This document shows, in pieces, positions 12,939 to 26,196 of a DNA stretch of 64,000 bases. The stretch is from Dermatophagoides farinae (lineage: Eukaryota; Arthropoda; Arachnida; Sarcoptiformes; Pyroglyphidae). The translations under genes and the position numbers were made by a program. Under the pieces are notes generated by a model. It saw only the letters and a program-made list of their open reading frames with translations, was not told where the DNA came from and searched no databases. Location: positions 253,001 to 317,000 of the forward strand of contig NC_134680.1 of NCBI RefSeq assembly GCF_024713945.1, in the 5' to 3' direction. The stretch's first letter is position 1. Every line of letters begins with the position of its first letter.

Positions 12939-15900
12939 ATGTTTGAATCAATAACAAAAAGGATAGTATTATTAACAACAAGGCTATCGGCCTATCATCA
13001 TTCAATGATAATGGCAGCTATCAGAATGATCGATAATCGATATAATCGAAAATTCGTCCATCATCATCATCATTTTAATTCGAATAATTCGAATGTTCGT
13101 TCATCATCATCATCAAAACATTCCTTTTTATTATCGATATTGTTGTTGTTGATGTTTATTGGAAATTGTTCAACAACTTTATTCACCACCATTCTACCAC
13201 AACAACAACAACAACAACAAAAATCGATTGATCAACATTCGAATGGTATGTATGTCCAGAATTAAAAATTGATGAATTTTTTTTTAAAAAATCGATGTCA
13301 ACGACCTACTTTAGCCTGATTTTAAATTTTCATTACGTTTCATTCATTAAGGAATAATAAGGATTATTATGAGCATTAGAACATGAAAAATGCAAACTTT
13401 GTAATTACTTAGACAGCCGTAGTTTGATGATTATGATTTTTTTCGTCTTAATTTGTGTAAATGTGTTAATTTGTCACTTTTTCGTTGTTGTTGTTATTGT
13501 TATTGTTGTTTTGAGTTAAACGATGTTCAAGAAGAAAAAATTATTCCATATTTCCGGGTCTCATCATCAATAAACACCAAGAATAATTGCATGAAGAAAA
13601 TTCTCGGTTCATCTGTCTGAATGGGCTGAATGGATGTCTTGTGTTGTCAGTGTATGAATATTGTTTATTTGTCTTTGGCCAAAAAAAAACAGATGAGACA
13701 CAGACAGTAATTAGAATTAGAAACAATGATGAATGAATGGAATAAAACATACACAGAGAGACAAACAAACAAAGAATGATGTGATGAATTAATAATGCAA
13801 AATATTCGGGACCATTGGCCGTTTTGAATTTTAATTTTTTTTTCCGAGGTTCAAAAAACTTTGGAATTCGACCCATTCTATTTAATACTAAGATGACAAA
13901 CGATAACGAAGGTCAAACAGATGGATAGTGGTTAATTTAATTTCCGAATTTTTTTTTCATTTTGAATGACAAATACCCACCCACCACACACACACACACA
14001 CCACCCGGAATGAAAATTAATGGACTTATTTTTGAAATTAATTTTTTTTTCACATATTGCACGGCAGCAACAGCAGATTAGCAGTGTTTAACTAGAAATA
14101 GAAAAAATAATGAGATGTGTGATAATCATTTCTGATCTGATTGATTTGATTAAAACCTTTAACGCATTTTTAGCTATATATTAATCAATGTTAATTGCAT
14201 TTCATTTAATCCCACACTCAACACCCACAATTTTTAATTTAAAATTTTTAACAAATTTTTTCAAGATTGGTGGCCGATAATAAATTCGAATGATGATAAC
14301 ACCGCTACCAGCAACGACAACAACAACAACAACAGTGTTGATCGAAATAGCCATCATTATCATCAACAACAACAACAATTTCCAAATAATCATTTGGATC
14401 AAAATAGAAATCGAATTCTTTTGTTTCGACCACGATTAAGGATAACGACGACAAATTCTTTAGAATTGATCATACAACTAGAAAATCAATCATCAATGAC
14501 ACTGCCAAAATCATTATTATTAATGACTGCCGATAGAAAATTTTTCAAATTATCAATCAATTTAACTGCCCAAAAATTTATCGAACAAAATCATCATCAC
14601 CATCAACATTTGATCTATGCTGTACAACAAAAAAATCCTGATGAAAATGATTTTTATGAAACAATCGAACAAAAAATTCATTATAATTATTCATCATTTT
14701 ATACGGATAATTTATTGGAAACGTTTCAAAATTATCGACATCAAACAGCCAAACAACAACAACAACAACAACGACAAAAATTATGTCAATTATTCATTGG
14801 TCATCAAATGATCAACAACAACAGCAATGATAATTTAACAGCAACAATAACAATATGTACAGATGGTTCAATGGTAAGTTTGTTTGTTTTTGTGTTTGTG
14901 TTTGTGTTTCCTCAATTTATTTATTTTGTTCAACTAGAAAAACAAATAGACATGTATCTCAGAATCTTTTGAAAATTCTTATTTAGTGAGAATCGTGTAT
15001 TGTTTACTAGACATACGGAAAAAAATCTTTTTTTTTGTCGAAGAAAAACTCAACAGTAGAGTTTAGTTTTTCCTGTATGTATACAAAAAAAGGCGCCAGT
15101 GTATTTTTTTTTTGTATCCAAGGACATTTATAGCACCACCACCACCACCAATCATCCATCCCAGGCCATGCCAGATCAGACCAGACCAGCAGACATGTAA
15201 ATGAATAGATTTTTGTTTTTCGTTTGTTGTGTTCGATGCTGTATCAAAATGAATAAGAATATCTTGTGTGTGTGTGTGTGTGTTTGGTATCTCTATTTTT
15301 AATGATTCTGGATTTTTTTTCCTAAATATTCAAACATCATCTTCTTTGGTGGTGTTGGTGGTGGTGGCGGTGGCGGTTGTCGTAGTGATTGGCACAATTC
15401 CCAAATCAAATATATACACGCCATAGACAATTTTTAATTATATTGCCAATATTTTTTTGCCGGTTGTCTTTGTCTATTTTTCCATGTCTATTATATTGAA
15501 CCGAATGAGAATTATTCACATTCATTGATTGGATGTGAATAATTCTGTCTGTGTGCGCAAATAAATAATGAAAATCGAGTTGGAATCTAGAAATTTTTTT
15601 TTTACAATTCTTATGGCTATGTCCAATAAATTTTGATATTATCGATATGTTCACATTTCATTCATTCACCATTGCCATTAACTTTGACCTGAAATGATGA
15701 ATTGTAATGAATTGAATGTAATGAATTGTAATTCTCTCTGTTGTCTGGAGTGTATTTATTCATTCTATGATTGATTGAATTTTATGTTTTATAAAAGAAC
15801 AAAAAAAACATTATTCAGTCATTCTAATGTCATTGTTTTTTTTCGATATATTCTATATAATCGCAATCAATAATCGACAATGACAATGGCCTGAATGGAT

Positions 15901-18900
15901 TTTTTTTTCAATTTTTGTCAAATTTGTTTGTTTATACCCATTCTTTAATTGAAATAAATTAACCCCATATATCATGATGATGGTGATTGTTTTATTTACG
16001 ATTCAATTTAATTTGTCATTCTTGAAAACCACGGATAAGTTGATTGAATGATTTATTTATAAAAATTTAATGATTTGTCCAATTTGATAATAACAAGGTC
16101 AATGATCATTATCATTGTCATCATCAAGATCTGATGAATTTTTTGAACAAAATTTTTTCAAACCCGCTGTCTTTATATTTGATCAAATTAAAAAGTTAAT
16201 TACAATCCAATTATAAGCAACCACCCATTTAGTGAATATGAATTCCTGGTCTGAAAAAATAACCAGATATTAAACAAAAAAAAAAACGAGGAAAAAAAAT
16301 TCAAGATCAATTTAACCCAAAATTGAATTCATGTTTTGCATATTCGTGCTACTTGTTACCCCTTGTTATCCCCCACCCACCCACATCTTTTTATAACCAC
16401 CACCAAACACCATCAACATTAAATCATGAAAATGATTTTTACAATTACCAAAAAAAAACACCAGAAAAATCTCAATCACAACTGAAATTGAACTCTATTT
16501 TTATCCAAACAACAACACCCACCCACCCAATCTACGTAAATGATTCTTTTGTTCTTCCCGTATCATTCATTTTCAATTTATTTATCGATGATGATGGTGA
16601 TTAGTTTGTTGTTTGGTTTCTGGTTCATACAAACCCATTCATTCATTCATTCTTTTCATCATTTTTTGCCATGACATTCAATACTTTTGATAAATGAATT
16701 TTCCAAAGACTGATTTATGTGATCATTCGATGATGATGATGATGATGGTTACCATTCCTTATGACCCCTTTTAAAAGAAGAATTTCTAGAAAAAAAACAA
16801 TTACTTCCCATCATCATCATCATGAAAAGAGAGAATGAAAAAAATTGTTACATTTTATAAAATATTAGTGGGTGGCTTTCAAAGTTTTTGTTGTTGTTGT
16901 TGTTGTTGAAAGTAACAAATCGATCGATCAATCAATCAAATTTAAATAAAAATAATAATATAAAATTTGCCATAATATAATAATAATATATAATGATGGT
17001 GATAATAATAGTCACACATAGTTTTACAATGGAAAAAAAATTCATTCATTCATTCATCCATTCATCAATCAATCAATCAATCATTCGAATTCATTTCAAT
17101 ATATATGCAGATACATCAGATTATTGTTATGCAAAAATCATTACGAAAATGTTTTCTTTTTTTTCTTTCTTTGTCTTACTGAATAGAATGGCATCATAAC
17201 ATTTGATCATATGGATGGTCATATTTTGATTGAAGAACAACATGCTCAACGACAATACTGCCACCATATGAATGTTATTGTTGTTGATGTTCAAACATTA
17301 TTATATTCATCATGTGAACATCGAATACAATTTATTGGAAATTTTAATCAACAACAACAACAACAACGACAAAGATTGAAAAGATCCTATTCATCTGAAC
17401 GTACAATCGAAATGTCCATTGTTACTGATCTTTCGATGTATTTATATCATGAAAATTCATTACGTAATTATGTTTTTACATTAATTGCAATGGTAAGTCG
17501 TCGTTGTTCAACACTGGTTACGTGTTTTAATTGATCATCATTTTTTTCCAATAGGTATCACATCTATTCAAACATTCAAGTATTGGTAATGAAATCAATA
17601 TTAAACTAGTCAAATTAACATCATTAATCGATGAACAACAAGAAAAAAATTGGTATGGTTCAGCACATAAAACATTAAGGCATTTTTGTCGTTGGCAATT
17701 TGAACATAATCATCCAGCCGATGATAATCCACTTCATTATGATACGGCTATACTGTTGACAAAAATTGATTTATGCAGTAAAAATGATTATAATTCAAAT
17801 CATCATAACAATGAAATGGATAATCATGATCATCATCATTATTATTATGATTGGCAAAATCGACGAACAATGACAAAAAAACCACGTTCATCGTGTGATA
17901 CATTAGGTTTAGCACATTCGGGACAAATTTGTGATCCAGAAACTAGTTGTGCAATTGTCGAAGATAATGGCCTTAGTGCTGCATTTACTATAGCTCATGA
18001 ATTGGGACATTTGTATGTTGATGATTTTCATTTGAAAAAAAGTTTTTTTTTGGTTAATTTCCTTTCTTTTTTCATTTTTCAACAACAACAGGCTTGGTGT
18101 ACCACATGACGATGAGGAACAATGTAAACGATTCTATGCACAAACCAATGCTGATCACCAAGTAGCTAATAAACGAGCAGAATTTAATGTTATGGTCCGA
18201 ATGATTGATTCAAATAGCCATATGTGGAGCTGGTCATCATGTTCAAAACATTTTATAACCGAATTTCTTGAGTAAGACTTTTTTCTTTTCAATGAAAACA
18301 TTTTATTTTCAACAATTTCTCCCTCAAAAAAAAACAGTTCAGGACATGGAGATTGTCTTTTGGATAATAATTCCGTGGATATACGACAATCATCAACGGA
18401 TGATTCACGTGTCTATGAAACATTTCGTCGACGATCGTTTATTGATGTTAAATATTCAAAATTACCAGCCGGTGCTCTGTATAATGCCGATGAACAATGT
18501 CGTTTTGTATTTGATCGTAATTCAAGTATCTGTCTGGATATGCCGTATTGTCGAAAATTATGGTGTACATCGAATACGGTTGGTGGTTGTCGTACACAAC
18601 ATATGCCATGGGCTGATGGTACCGAATGTGGAAATGGTTATTGGTGTCAAGAAGGCAAATGTGTGCGTATTGATCATGCTGCATTGCATCCAATCGACGG
18701 TGGTTGGGGCGATTGGTCACCATGGTCCGAATGTTCATTAAATTGTGGTGGTGGTATTCAAAGATCACGACGTGATTGCACGAATCCAAGTCCACGATAT
18801 GGTGGAAAATTTTGTATTGGTGAACGTGTACGTTATGAATCATGTAATCTAGAACCATGTCAACATCAATCACGTAATGAAGATTCACGTGCACAACAAT

Positions 18901-21900
18901 GTGCCGAATATAATCGTTATAATATAACTTGGACACCTAAATATGATGGTATGCCATCATCGGATGTTTGTGCCTTATATTGTGAATCAAATTCTGGTGA
19001 ATCACATAAATTGAAATCACGAGTAATCGATGGAACACCTTGTTCACCGGAATCATTCGATATTTGTGTGAATGGAAAATGTTTAATGGCCGGTTGTGAT
19101 CGTATCTTGGGTAGTAATCTTCGTATCGATTATTGTGGTGTTTGTGGTGGCAATAATTCTACATGTCGTGAAATAAATGGACAATTCAAACCGCGAACAG
19201 TTCAACATGGTTATACATTTGTTTTATCGATTCCACCTGGTGCAACTAATGTTGAAATCGTAAAAGAACCATCATCAACTTCAGCAGATAATTGGCTCGC
19301 ATTACGTGGTGAATATGGCAATTATCTTTTAAATGGTCATTTTACCGTCAATGTTTATGAACGTAAATGGTATTATGGTGGCACTACAGTAGAATATTCC
19401 GGGACAAAATCACATGGCTATGAACGTATTAAAATCACACGTGCAATACATAACCCATTACATTTGGAAATACTTTGTGTTGGTGAACTACATATACCGA
19501 TTATTAATTATCATTTTGCCGTTACTTCCGATAATGATTTTATTAGCTATAAGTGGATGATTGATCCATATTGGTCAACATGTAGTAAAGCTTGTAATGG
19601 TGAACAGGAACGTAAATCATTCTGTGTGGCTACGATGCGGTCATCATGGCTAATGGACAATTCACAACCACAGATTAATGAAATCAAAGTTATCGATGAT
19701 TATTGTGATCAACAATCACTGCCATCAACAGAATATCGTGTTTGTAATGTACATTGTGAATTAGAATGGCATATCCATCAACTAGGCCAGTGTTCATCGA
19801 AATGTGGTCATGGATTTCTGCAACGACAAATTAATTGTACACAAACATTTATTAATCATAATGAACGTATTTATATTGATGATTTTTATTGTCATCATTT
19901 GGGCCCCAAACCAGCTGATGTACAAAATTGTACTGGAAATGATTGTATCATCACTTATCAATGGCAATATTCAGAATGGTCACAATGTACAATTTTACAA
20001 CAACAACATCAACACCATACTTGTGGCCAAGGACAACAGAATCGTATTGCACATTGTATATCGACTACATATTTAGATAATGATCCAACAAATGTTATAC
20101 ATACAAATGTTGGTCAAGAACTTTGTCAACAACATTTATCTGAACCAATCATACTTGTACAATCATGTCAAATTGAATGTCCACATTGGCGTGTTGATCA
20201 ATGGAGTGAATGTAAAGGAAGCTGTACAGCGAACGATAATAACGGTGAAAGACATCGAAAAGTCGATTGTATGCATGGTGAACAAAAAGTTGCTGATGCT
20301 TATTGTCGAATATTGGAACCAAAACCATCGGAACGAACATCATGTGAATTAATCGATTGTCGAGTATCGGAAAAAAAGATGACAGATTTATATCATCAAT
20401 TAGATAATCGAACAAATGAAGCTAAAGCTTATCATTTTACTTCGGGATTCATTGATAAAGAATCAATGATTAACCATAATGAAATTTATGGCTATCATCA
20501 ATCTCGTCATCATAATATCGCTGCATCATCATCGTCATCATCATGGCAATCGGGTGAATGGTCTTCGTGTGATATACTTACACAATATGTTAAAGAATAT
20601 CATAATCGTTTTACGGAAAATTTTCAGTTACCCAATTGTTTTGATTCTATTGAACAAGTTAACATACTTCGTGAACGTTTTATTCCACTTTTTCATCTAA
20701 ATAATAGTCTATATTCACACGCCTATACAGATCTTGCACATTTACTTGGTTTAGATGAAGCAAAATTAAAACGCCGTCGTTATGTTGCATGTGTTAATAC
20801 GAAAAATCAACAAGTAATGACCGATAATGATTGTGATGAGAATCTAAAACCAAAATCTGAAGAATATTGTCCTATTGAACAATCTTTACTTCGATTAATG
20901 CCAGAATTTAATGTTCATCTTTGTCCATCATCATCGACAACAACCACAATGAATCCATATCAACAACAACAACAACAACCACGATATATTGAAAAAATGG
21001 AATGGCATACCAGTGAATGGAGTGCGTGTTTTTGTGATCCAAATCGACGACGTTATATACGTAAACGTTCAGTTTATTGTATACGATTGGCTGATGGAAA
21101 CAATATTCGTGATGAATATTGTCATCATAATCAGCCACTGTTGATGAAACCAAATGAAATTGAAGAATGTACAACGATGATGATGATGATGACAGCAGCT
21201 GTGAATGAATGTGATCCATATTCAAGACAAATGTTACAAGAACAAACCGAAATTGATCAATCCAATTATTCAACAATAAATTATCGATATCATGATGATG
21301 ACATTCGATCAACGTCAACTACCTCGATAAAACCGTCCATGATAACAACAACATCTACCACCGAACCACCACAAATGTCTTCCTTTATTTTTGATTCATT
21401 TAAAACTACATCTTCCAATGTTCAACATTCACATCATCATCAACAGACGCCTATACTGCCTGTTGCTAAAACTACACTACAGGAGCAAAAACAACAACAA
21501 CAACATTATTCAAATTCATTTGATCATCATTCAACTAAATCTGAATCGATTCTTCATTCTTCAACAATTGATCTTCAGAATTCAATTATTGAAATGTCAA
21601 CAACAACAACATCATCACCATCCATCATTGATGATGATGGTTGGACAGAATGGTATGATTGGAGTGAATGTTCCGTCAAGTGTGGTAATGGCGTACAGAC
21701 ACGTGAACCAAAATGTTCGATAATTGAATCCAATCAATCATCATCATCATGTGATGAACGACAACGACCACAAAGACAATATCGTTCCTGTTATCGCATG
21801 TGTGATTTATTTCAATGGCATTATTCAGATTGGTCACCATGTCAAGCTGAATGTGGCCAAAATGGTATCCGTACACGAAAAGCTGAATGTCATGATTGGA

Positions 21901-23950
21901 CCGGCACTCGTGTTTCGGATCATTTTTGTGAAAATCTTGATCAACATCAATCGACATCGATCATTCTAAAAGAACAATGTCATCGTATGGATTGTAATAA
22001 ACTAGTTTGGCGTACTGGTCAATGGTCAGAGGTAGTGGAAAGTGAAAATTCAATAATCAGGTTAAATTTTATTATTTCAAAAAAAATTAATGAAAATTTT
22101 TTTTTCTACAATTTTTTCTCTCTTTCTTGTTCTTCCCTCTAAATTTTTTTCTCATTTTTTAAAATTTGTTTTGTTTTCTTTTTTTTTGTTTGTTTGTTTG
22201 TTTTATGAATGCAATTTTTTTGCCGCTACTATCTGCATATGCTGTCAACATCTGCTTTACCATAATCGATTGCTTTTTTGAATTTGCTGCTTCACCAACC
22301 AACTAATAAATCAACCACAAATACAGTGTACAAAATCATGCGGATTTGGTGAACAATTACGCACCGTTACTTGTCATCGTATCAATAAGTTTGGTATTAT
22401 TGATCCAAGACCATTGGATCACCAGCATTATCATCATAATTTGAATTCAATATTACGACGTAAACGACAACGTTTTCCGAACAAGACAACAGCAACAGTT
22501 TTATAATAGTAGTAGCAGAAGTAGTAATAAACAACGAAAAAGAACAAAAAATCGACTACGGCGACGGCAACGACGATTAAATCGAAATCAAAATTACTAT
22601 TATTCCTATCAAATGCATAATAATAATTCAGATTATGATGATGATTATTGGTGTGATCCAAATGATAAACCATCGGAATCACAAACCTGTAATTTGGGTC
22701 CATGTCTTCAACAATCATCATCGATACTGTCCGATGCATTTGTATGGCGTACCGGTGAATGGCAATTTGTATGATTTAATGATTCAATTTTAATTTAATG
22801 ATTTGAATAGCTAATCTTTTTGTTTTGTTTAGTGCTCATCACCTTGTGGTTTTGGCTATCAACGTCGTAAAGTATATTGTTATTCACAACGTATGAAAAC
22901 ACGCGTTGATCGTTCTCATTGTGATGTACGATCAAAGCCGGAAAAACGCCGCCAATGTAATCTACGTAGCTGTATGTTTCTCATCAATTCATTTCCTTAA
23001 TTAATCATTGAGTAATTGATTCTGAAATAGGCGAAGTAATCTCATGTCAAGATCGTCGTGATCGTGCACGAATAAATAATGATGGTATCTATGAATTATG
23101 GATACAAGGTACAATGATTCGTGTCTATTGTTATGGAATGAATTTCCTGGAAAAACCATTGGAATACCTAATATTGAATGAGAATACATATGATGATAAT
23201 TATTCTGAATCATCAAATATTTATGGTTCAAGGTATGTTTCTAAATTATTTTTTTTTGTATACATTTTGATCATGATCTGATTAAAATTATTATTATTCT
23301 AGTGATTGTTCAAGATATCAACAACAACAAAGACGAAAATCATCCATACATTTTAAATATGTTCGATTCGATGCATTGTCTATGCAAATTTTTGGTATGT
23401 ATTTTGTTGTATTCATTCTGTATGTTTTCATTATTAATAATCTTATCGAATATCAAATAGTAAATGATACTCGATTTTCAATGACCGATAGTAATAATTT
23501 CGACACGCAACCAATCGGTTATGGCCAAGCATTCATACATGGCTGTCCATTAAATGGCCATCATCATAACAGTATTACTAATTGTTATTTTTCAAATCCT
23601 GAACAAAATCCCTATCATCCTAATACTAATCTTGTTCAATCAATGTTCAGTATTAATCTACAAAAGACTGGATTAATTATCGATGATGATATTGATCAAT
23701 GGATCATTGATGATGGCAATAATGATTTATTGGAGAAAAACGTTCAAATTAGTCCAGTAAGTGTTTATTAAGTTGTTAGTGAATGTTTTTAAAATTATTT
23801 TTTTTCTTCCAGAATGGTGAAAAAATAATTGGATATTGTAGCTTTAAAACGGAAAAACTGCCAATGCAAATCACGAACATACCACCATCATTAAATTGTC
23901 GTATCGGATGTCGACCAATCAATGATATCATTCGTATGCGTATACCATGA
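12939..23950 (+). CDS. gon-1: ADAMTS metalloprotease with GON domain (ADAMTS9/20, gon-1 group)
   Basis: Twelve exons: 12939-13245, 14266-14873, 17187-17492, 17555-18012, 18092-18271, 18338-22031, 22327-22768, 22833-22971, 23031-23232, 23303-23394, 23461-23756 and 23813-23950; about 2286 aa. Order: signal region (FLLSILLLLMFIGNCSTT), propeptide, furin-type site RLKR, reprolysin catalytic domain with zinc site HELGHLLGVPHD (rebuilt across the exon 4/5 junction), a first thrombospondin repeat (WSPWSECSLNCGGG), Cys-rich domain with CGVCGGNNSTC, spacer, ten further thrombospondin repeats and a C-terminal GON domain (DGIYELWIQG, EYLILNE). The GON domain is diagnostic of the ADAMTS9/20/gon-1 branch of secreted extracellular-matrix proteases. 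Several repeats are diverged or separated by Ser/Thr/Gln-rich linkers. Exon 7 contains one surplus base. The gene is tail-to-tail with the phosphatase gene. Confidence 0.93.
22445..22503 (+). other. Apparent 1-base frameshift inside ADAMTS exon 7
   Basis: The frame entering exon 7 (CTKSCGFGEQ...) reaches a stop at 22504-22506. The frame leaving it (YWCDPNDKPSESQTCNLGPC) is closed upstream by a TGA at 22442-22444. The shift must therefore lie in this interval. Omitting one T of the four-T run at 22473-22476 would join both halves of the tenth thrombospondin repeat. This may be a sequencing error or a real mutation; a micro-intron with fitting phase was not found. Confidence 0.75.
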
Positions 23951-24060
23951 ACTAGCTCTTTTGTTTCTTTTCCAAATGATTGTAATATATCACACATTTT
24001 ATTAATTGATCACATTTAGTACGATATTTTGTAAATATATTTTGTACAGTGAAAAATTCG

Positions 24061-24066
24061 TTTATT
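24061..24066 (-). terminator. Poly(A) signal AATAAA for the PTPDC1-like gene
   Basis: TTTATT on the plus strand reads AATAAA on the minus strand, about 75 bases beyond the stop codon at 24142. It is the first such hexamer in that direction. Confidence 0.5.
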
Positions 24067-24141
24067 CATCAAAATGGACTAGTCTTATTATCCGTGTTTG
24101 TACATTCGATATTCATCACCAGCTAAATAGTGCATTTTTTT

Positions 24142-26196
24142 CTAATTATTATCATTGAATAAATTACGATCATGAATAATAATCATTCGGATTAATTCAT
24201 TGAAATAATCCAATAAAATTTGACTACGACAATCAATGAATATCCATGTACGTTTAGCATCATGTGGTAATATTTCTGTTGGTGTAAAACGAATTTTTCT
24301 CATTGCCAAACTAGCAACAAATCGAGCTACCAACCGTGAATTATCCATATCAAATGGTGATGATGATAATTTAATAAGAAAACGTGCCAAATATTCCAAA
24401 GTATATCGTGTGCCGATATTGATTGAATGAAAACTATCAAGAAATTTTTGTTTTGCCATCTTTCGATTATTCAATTGAACAATAATTCTATTGTTCAATA
24501 TTGGAACATCAAAATTTTCCAACCAAGTCATTAATAATGAACATAATATTTCCAAATCTGTTTCCGATCGTAATCGATTCCAGCCACTTGGTTTATTGTT
24601 AATTTCACGTTGATAATCGAAAATTTTCTTCATCCATTGACGATCATTATTTTTTGGTTGTTCAATCAACGTTTCAATTATCATTTGTCGTGATATTCTC
24701 ATTGAATCATCATTTGTATTATCAAATGATGATGAATGAAATAAATCTGAGTCAAATATTAAGCTAGCACGATGTTCGGCAAGTAATTTCGATTCGTCCA
24801 TATGAATTGAATCATTAATGTTTCGTTCCAAATCTGTCATCTGTATACGGGCAGTAGTTGTAACACTATCGGTTAATGCATCAATTAAACGTTGTTCATC
24901 CATTGATTCTTCTGTTCGAAGTCGTGATGTCATTGTTGTTGATGATGATTCACTTTGTGCTCTTGATCGTCGTTCTTTTGGACTTTTCTTTTTGGTGCCA
25001 TTATTTGGATCACCCATAGTCATTATTTTATCGCAATCAATTTCTAATAAAGATTTTTGTGGATGACTTAGATAATTATTGGTGAAATTTTCCCATTCTT
25101 CTTTCGAATCGATTCGATTTATTTTATTATCCTCTGCCGATGTTGTTATTGTAAGCTGAAGAAGTTTTTCACAAATAATAAACACAATTTTCGGTATATA
25201 ACGTAATATTCGTAATTCCTGTCCATGTAATAGACGATTTTGTCGTCGAAGAAATTCTTCCAATGTATTCTGTGTGAATTGTATCGATGCAGTTACATTA
25301 TTATAAACAATAAAACAGGGTGCAATATAATTGGCAAATTTAAACAATTTAGTTATCTGACTACGTGATTGAATCGAATGTGGTCGTCGTGATCGAACAA
25401 AATTTATTGCATCTATAGGTCGACAACGAAATGTATAGATAAGAAATCCGGCTATCAATGTTCCGGTTCTTCCTAGGCCAGCATGACAATGTATAGCTAC
25501 ACGACCTTGATATAGGGAAAATGTCAGCACTTTGACCATATCGGTCAATGATTCTTCACTGATATCGAGGAAATCTTTCCATTTATAATTATAGAAATAT
25601 ACTAGAATTTTTTGGTGGAGAAATCAAAATCAAAATCAAAAAAAAAAAATTTACTTAAAATTTTCCACTTACTATTATTATCCATAAATATTTTTGGATC
25701 ATATGTAAAACCACTTTCCGGTTCTAATTGCGGTCCACAGTTTGCATGTTCACCTGGTTCCTGTAGATTGATAACGGTACGAATTCCATTTTGATGAAAC
25801 AGTTCAATAAGATTATCATTGTGAATCATATCTGAATTTGGCCGTGCCATTGCCAATATATTGTCCGTTATCCAATGTGAATACAATGGTTCAATAGCAC
25901 GATCATTTATTGGCCACACATCCCGGTTATCATATTTACAGCGACGGCCACCACAAAACATTGAACATTGTAATTGATTACTAGTAGAACGACGTAATAA
26001 TTCAGCCAATTTATTGTGTCTGTATGAGAAAAAACAAAAAAAAATTTCGAACGTGATGATTTTTTTTCTGTGTCACATACCTAACTGATGTTCGATTATA
26101 ATTATTCGAATTGATTGATTGATGTAATGATGTCGGTAACGTTGGTGGTAGCTGATCTTCAACATTTAGACCATTCAATTTTATTGAATTTATCAT
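24142..26196 (-). CDS. PTPDC1: PTPDC1-type dual-specificity protein phosphatase
   Basis: Three exons on the minus strand: 26196-26081, 26019-25673 and 25601-24142. They sum to 641 codons (640 aa) and every junction keeps frame. The N-terminal part carries the PTPDC1-like segment with RPNSDMI, INLQEPGEHA and FMDNN. The third exon carries the Cys-phosphatase loop HCHAGLGRTG (HCxxGxxR) followed by FVRSRRPHSIQSRSQ, both typical of PTPDC1. A poorly conserved Ser/Asp-rich C-terminal half follows. Known vertebrate PTPDC1 proteins are linked to cilium length and centrosome functions; that role here is inference. The chosen Met at 26196 is preceded by a possible acceptor (TTTCAG), so a further 5' exon may exist. 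The stop lies 191 bases from the ADAMTS stop. Confidence 0.9.
24158..24163 (+). terminator. Candidate poly(A) signal for ADAMTS
   Basis: AATAAA on the plus strand, 208 bases after the ADAMTS stop and already inside the last codons of the opposing phosphatase gene. If used, the two transcripts would overlap. Confidence 0.4.

Noticed and set aside
18448-18936. Minus-strand open frame of 162 codons inside the ADAMTS coding exon
   Set aside because: Shadow of the conserved plus-strand frame that encodes the disintegrin-like, thrombospondin and Cys-rich regions.
20908-21318. Minus-strand 136-codon open frame within ADAMTS exon 6
   Set aside because: Antisense shadow of a Ser/Thr/Gln-rich linker; the plus strand is in frame with conserved repeats on both sides.
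22445-22508. A micro-intron in ADAMTS exon 7 (GTAAAC near 22460 to TAG near 22508) instead of a frameshift
   Set aside because: None of the tried donor/acceptor pairs restored the downstream frame with a plausible donor; a single surplus base is simpler.
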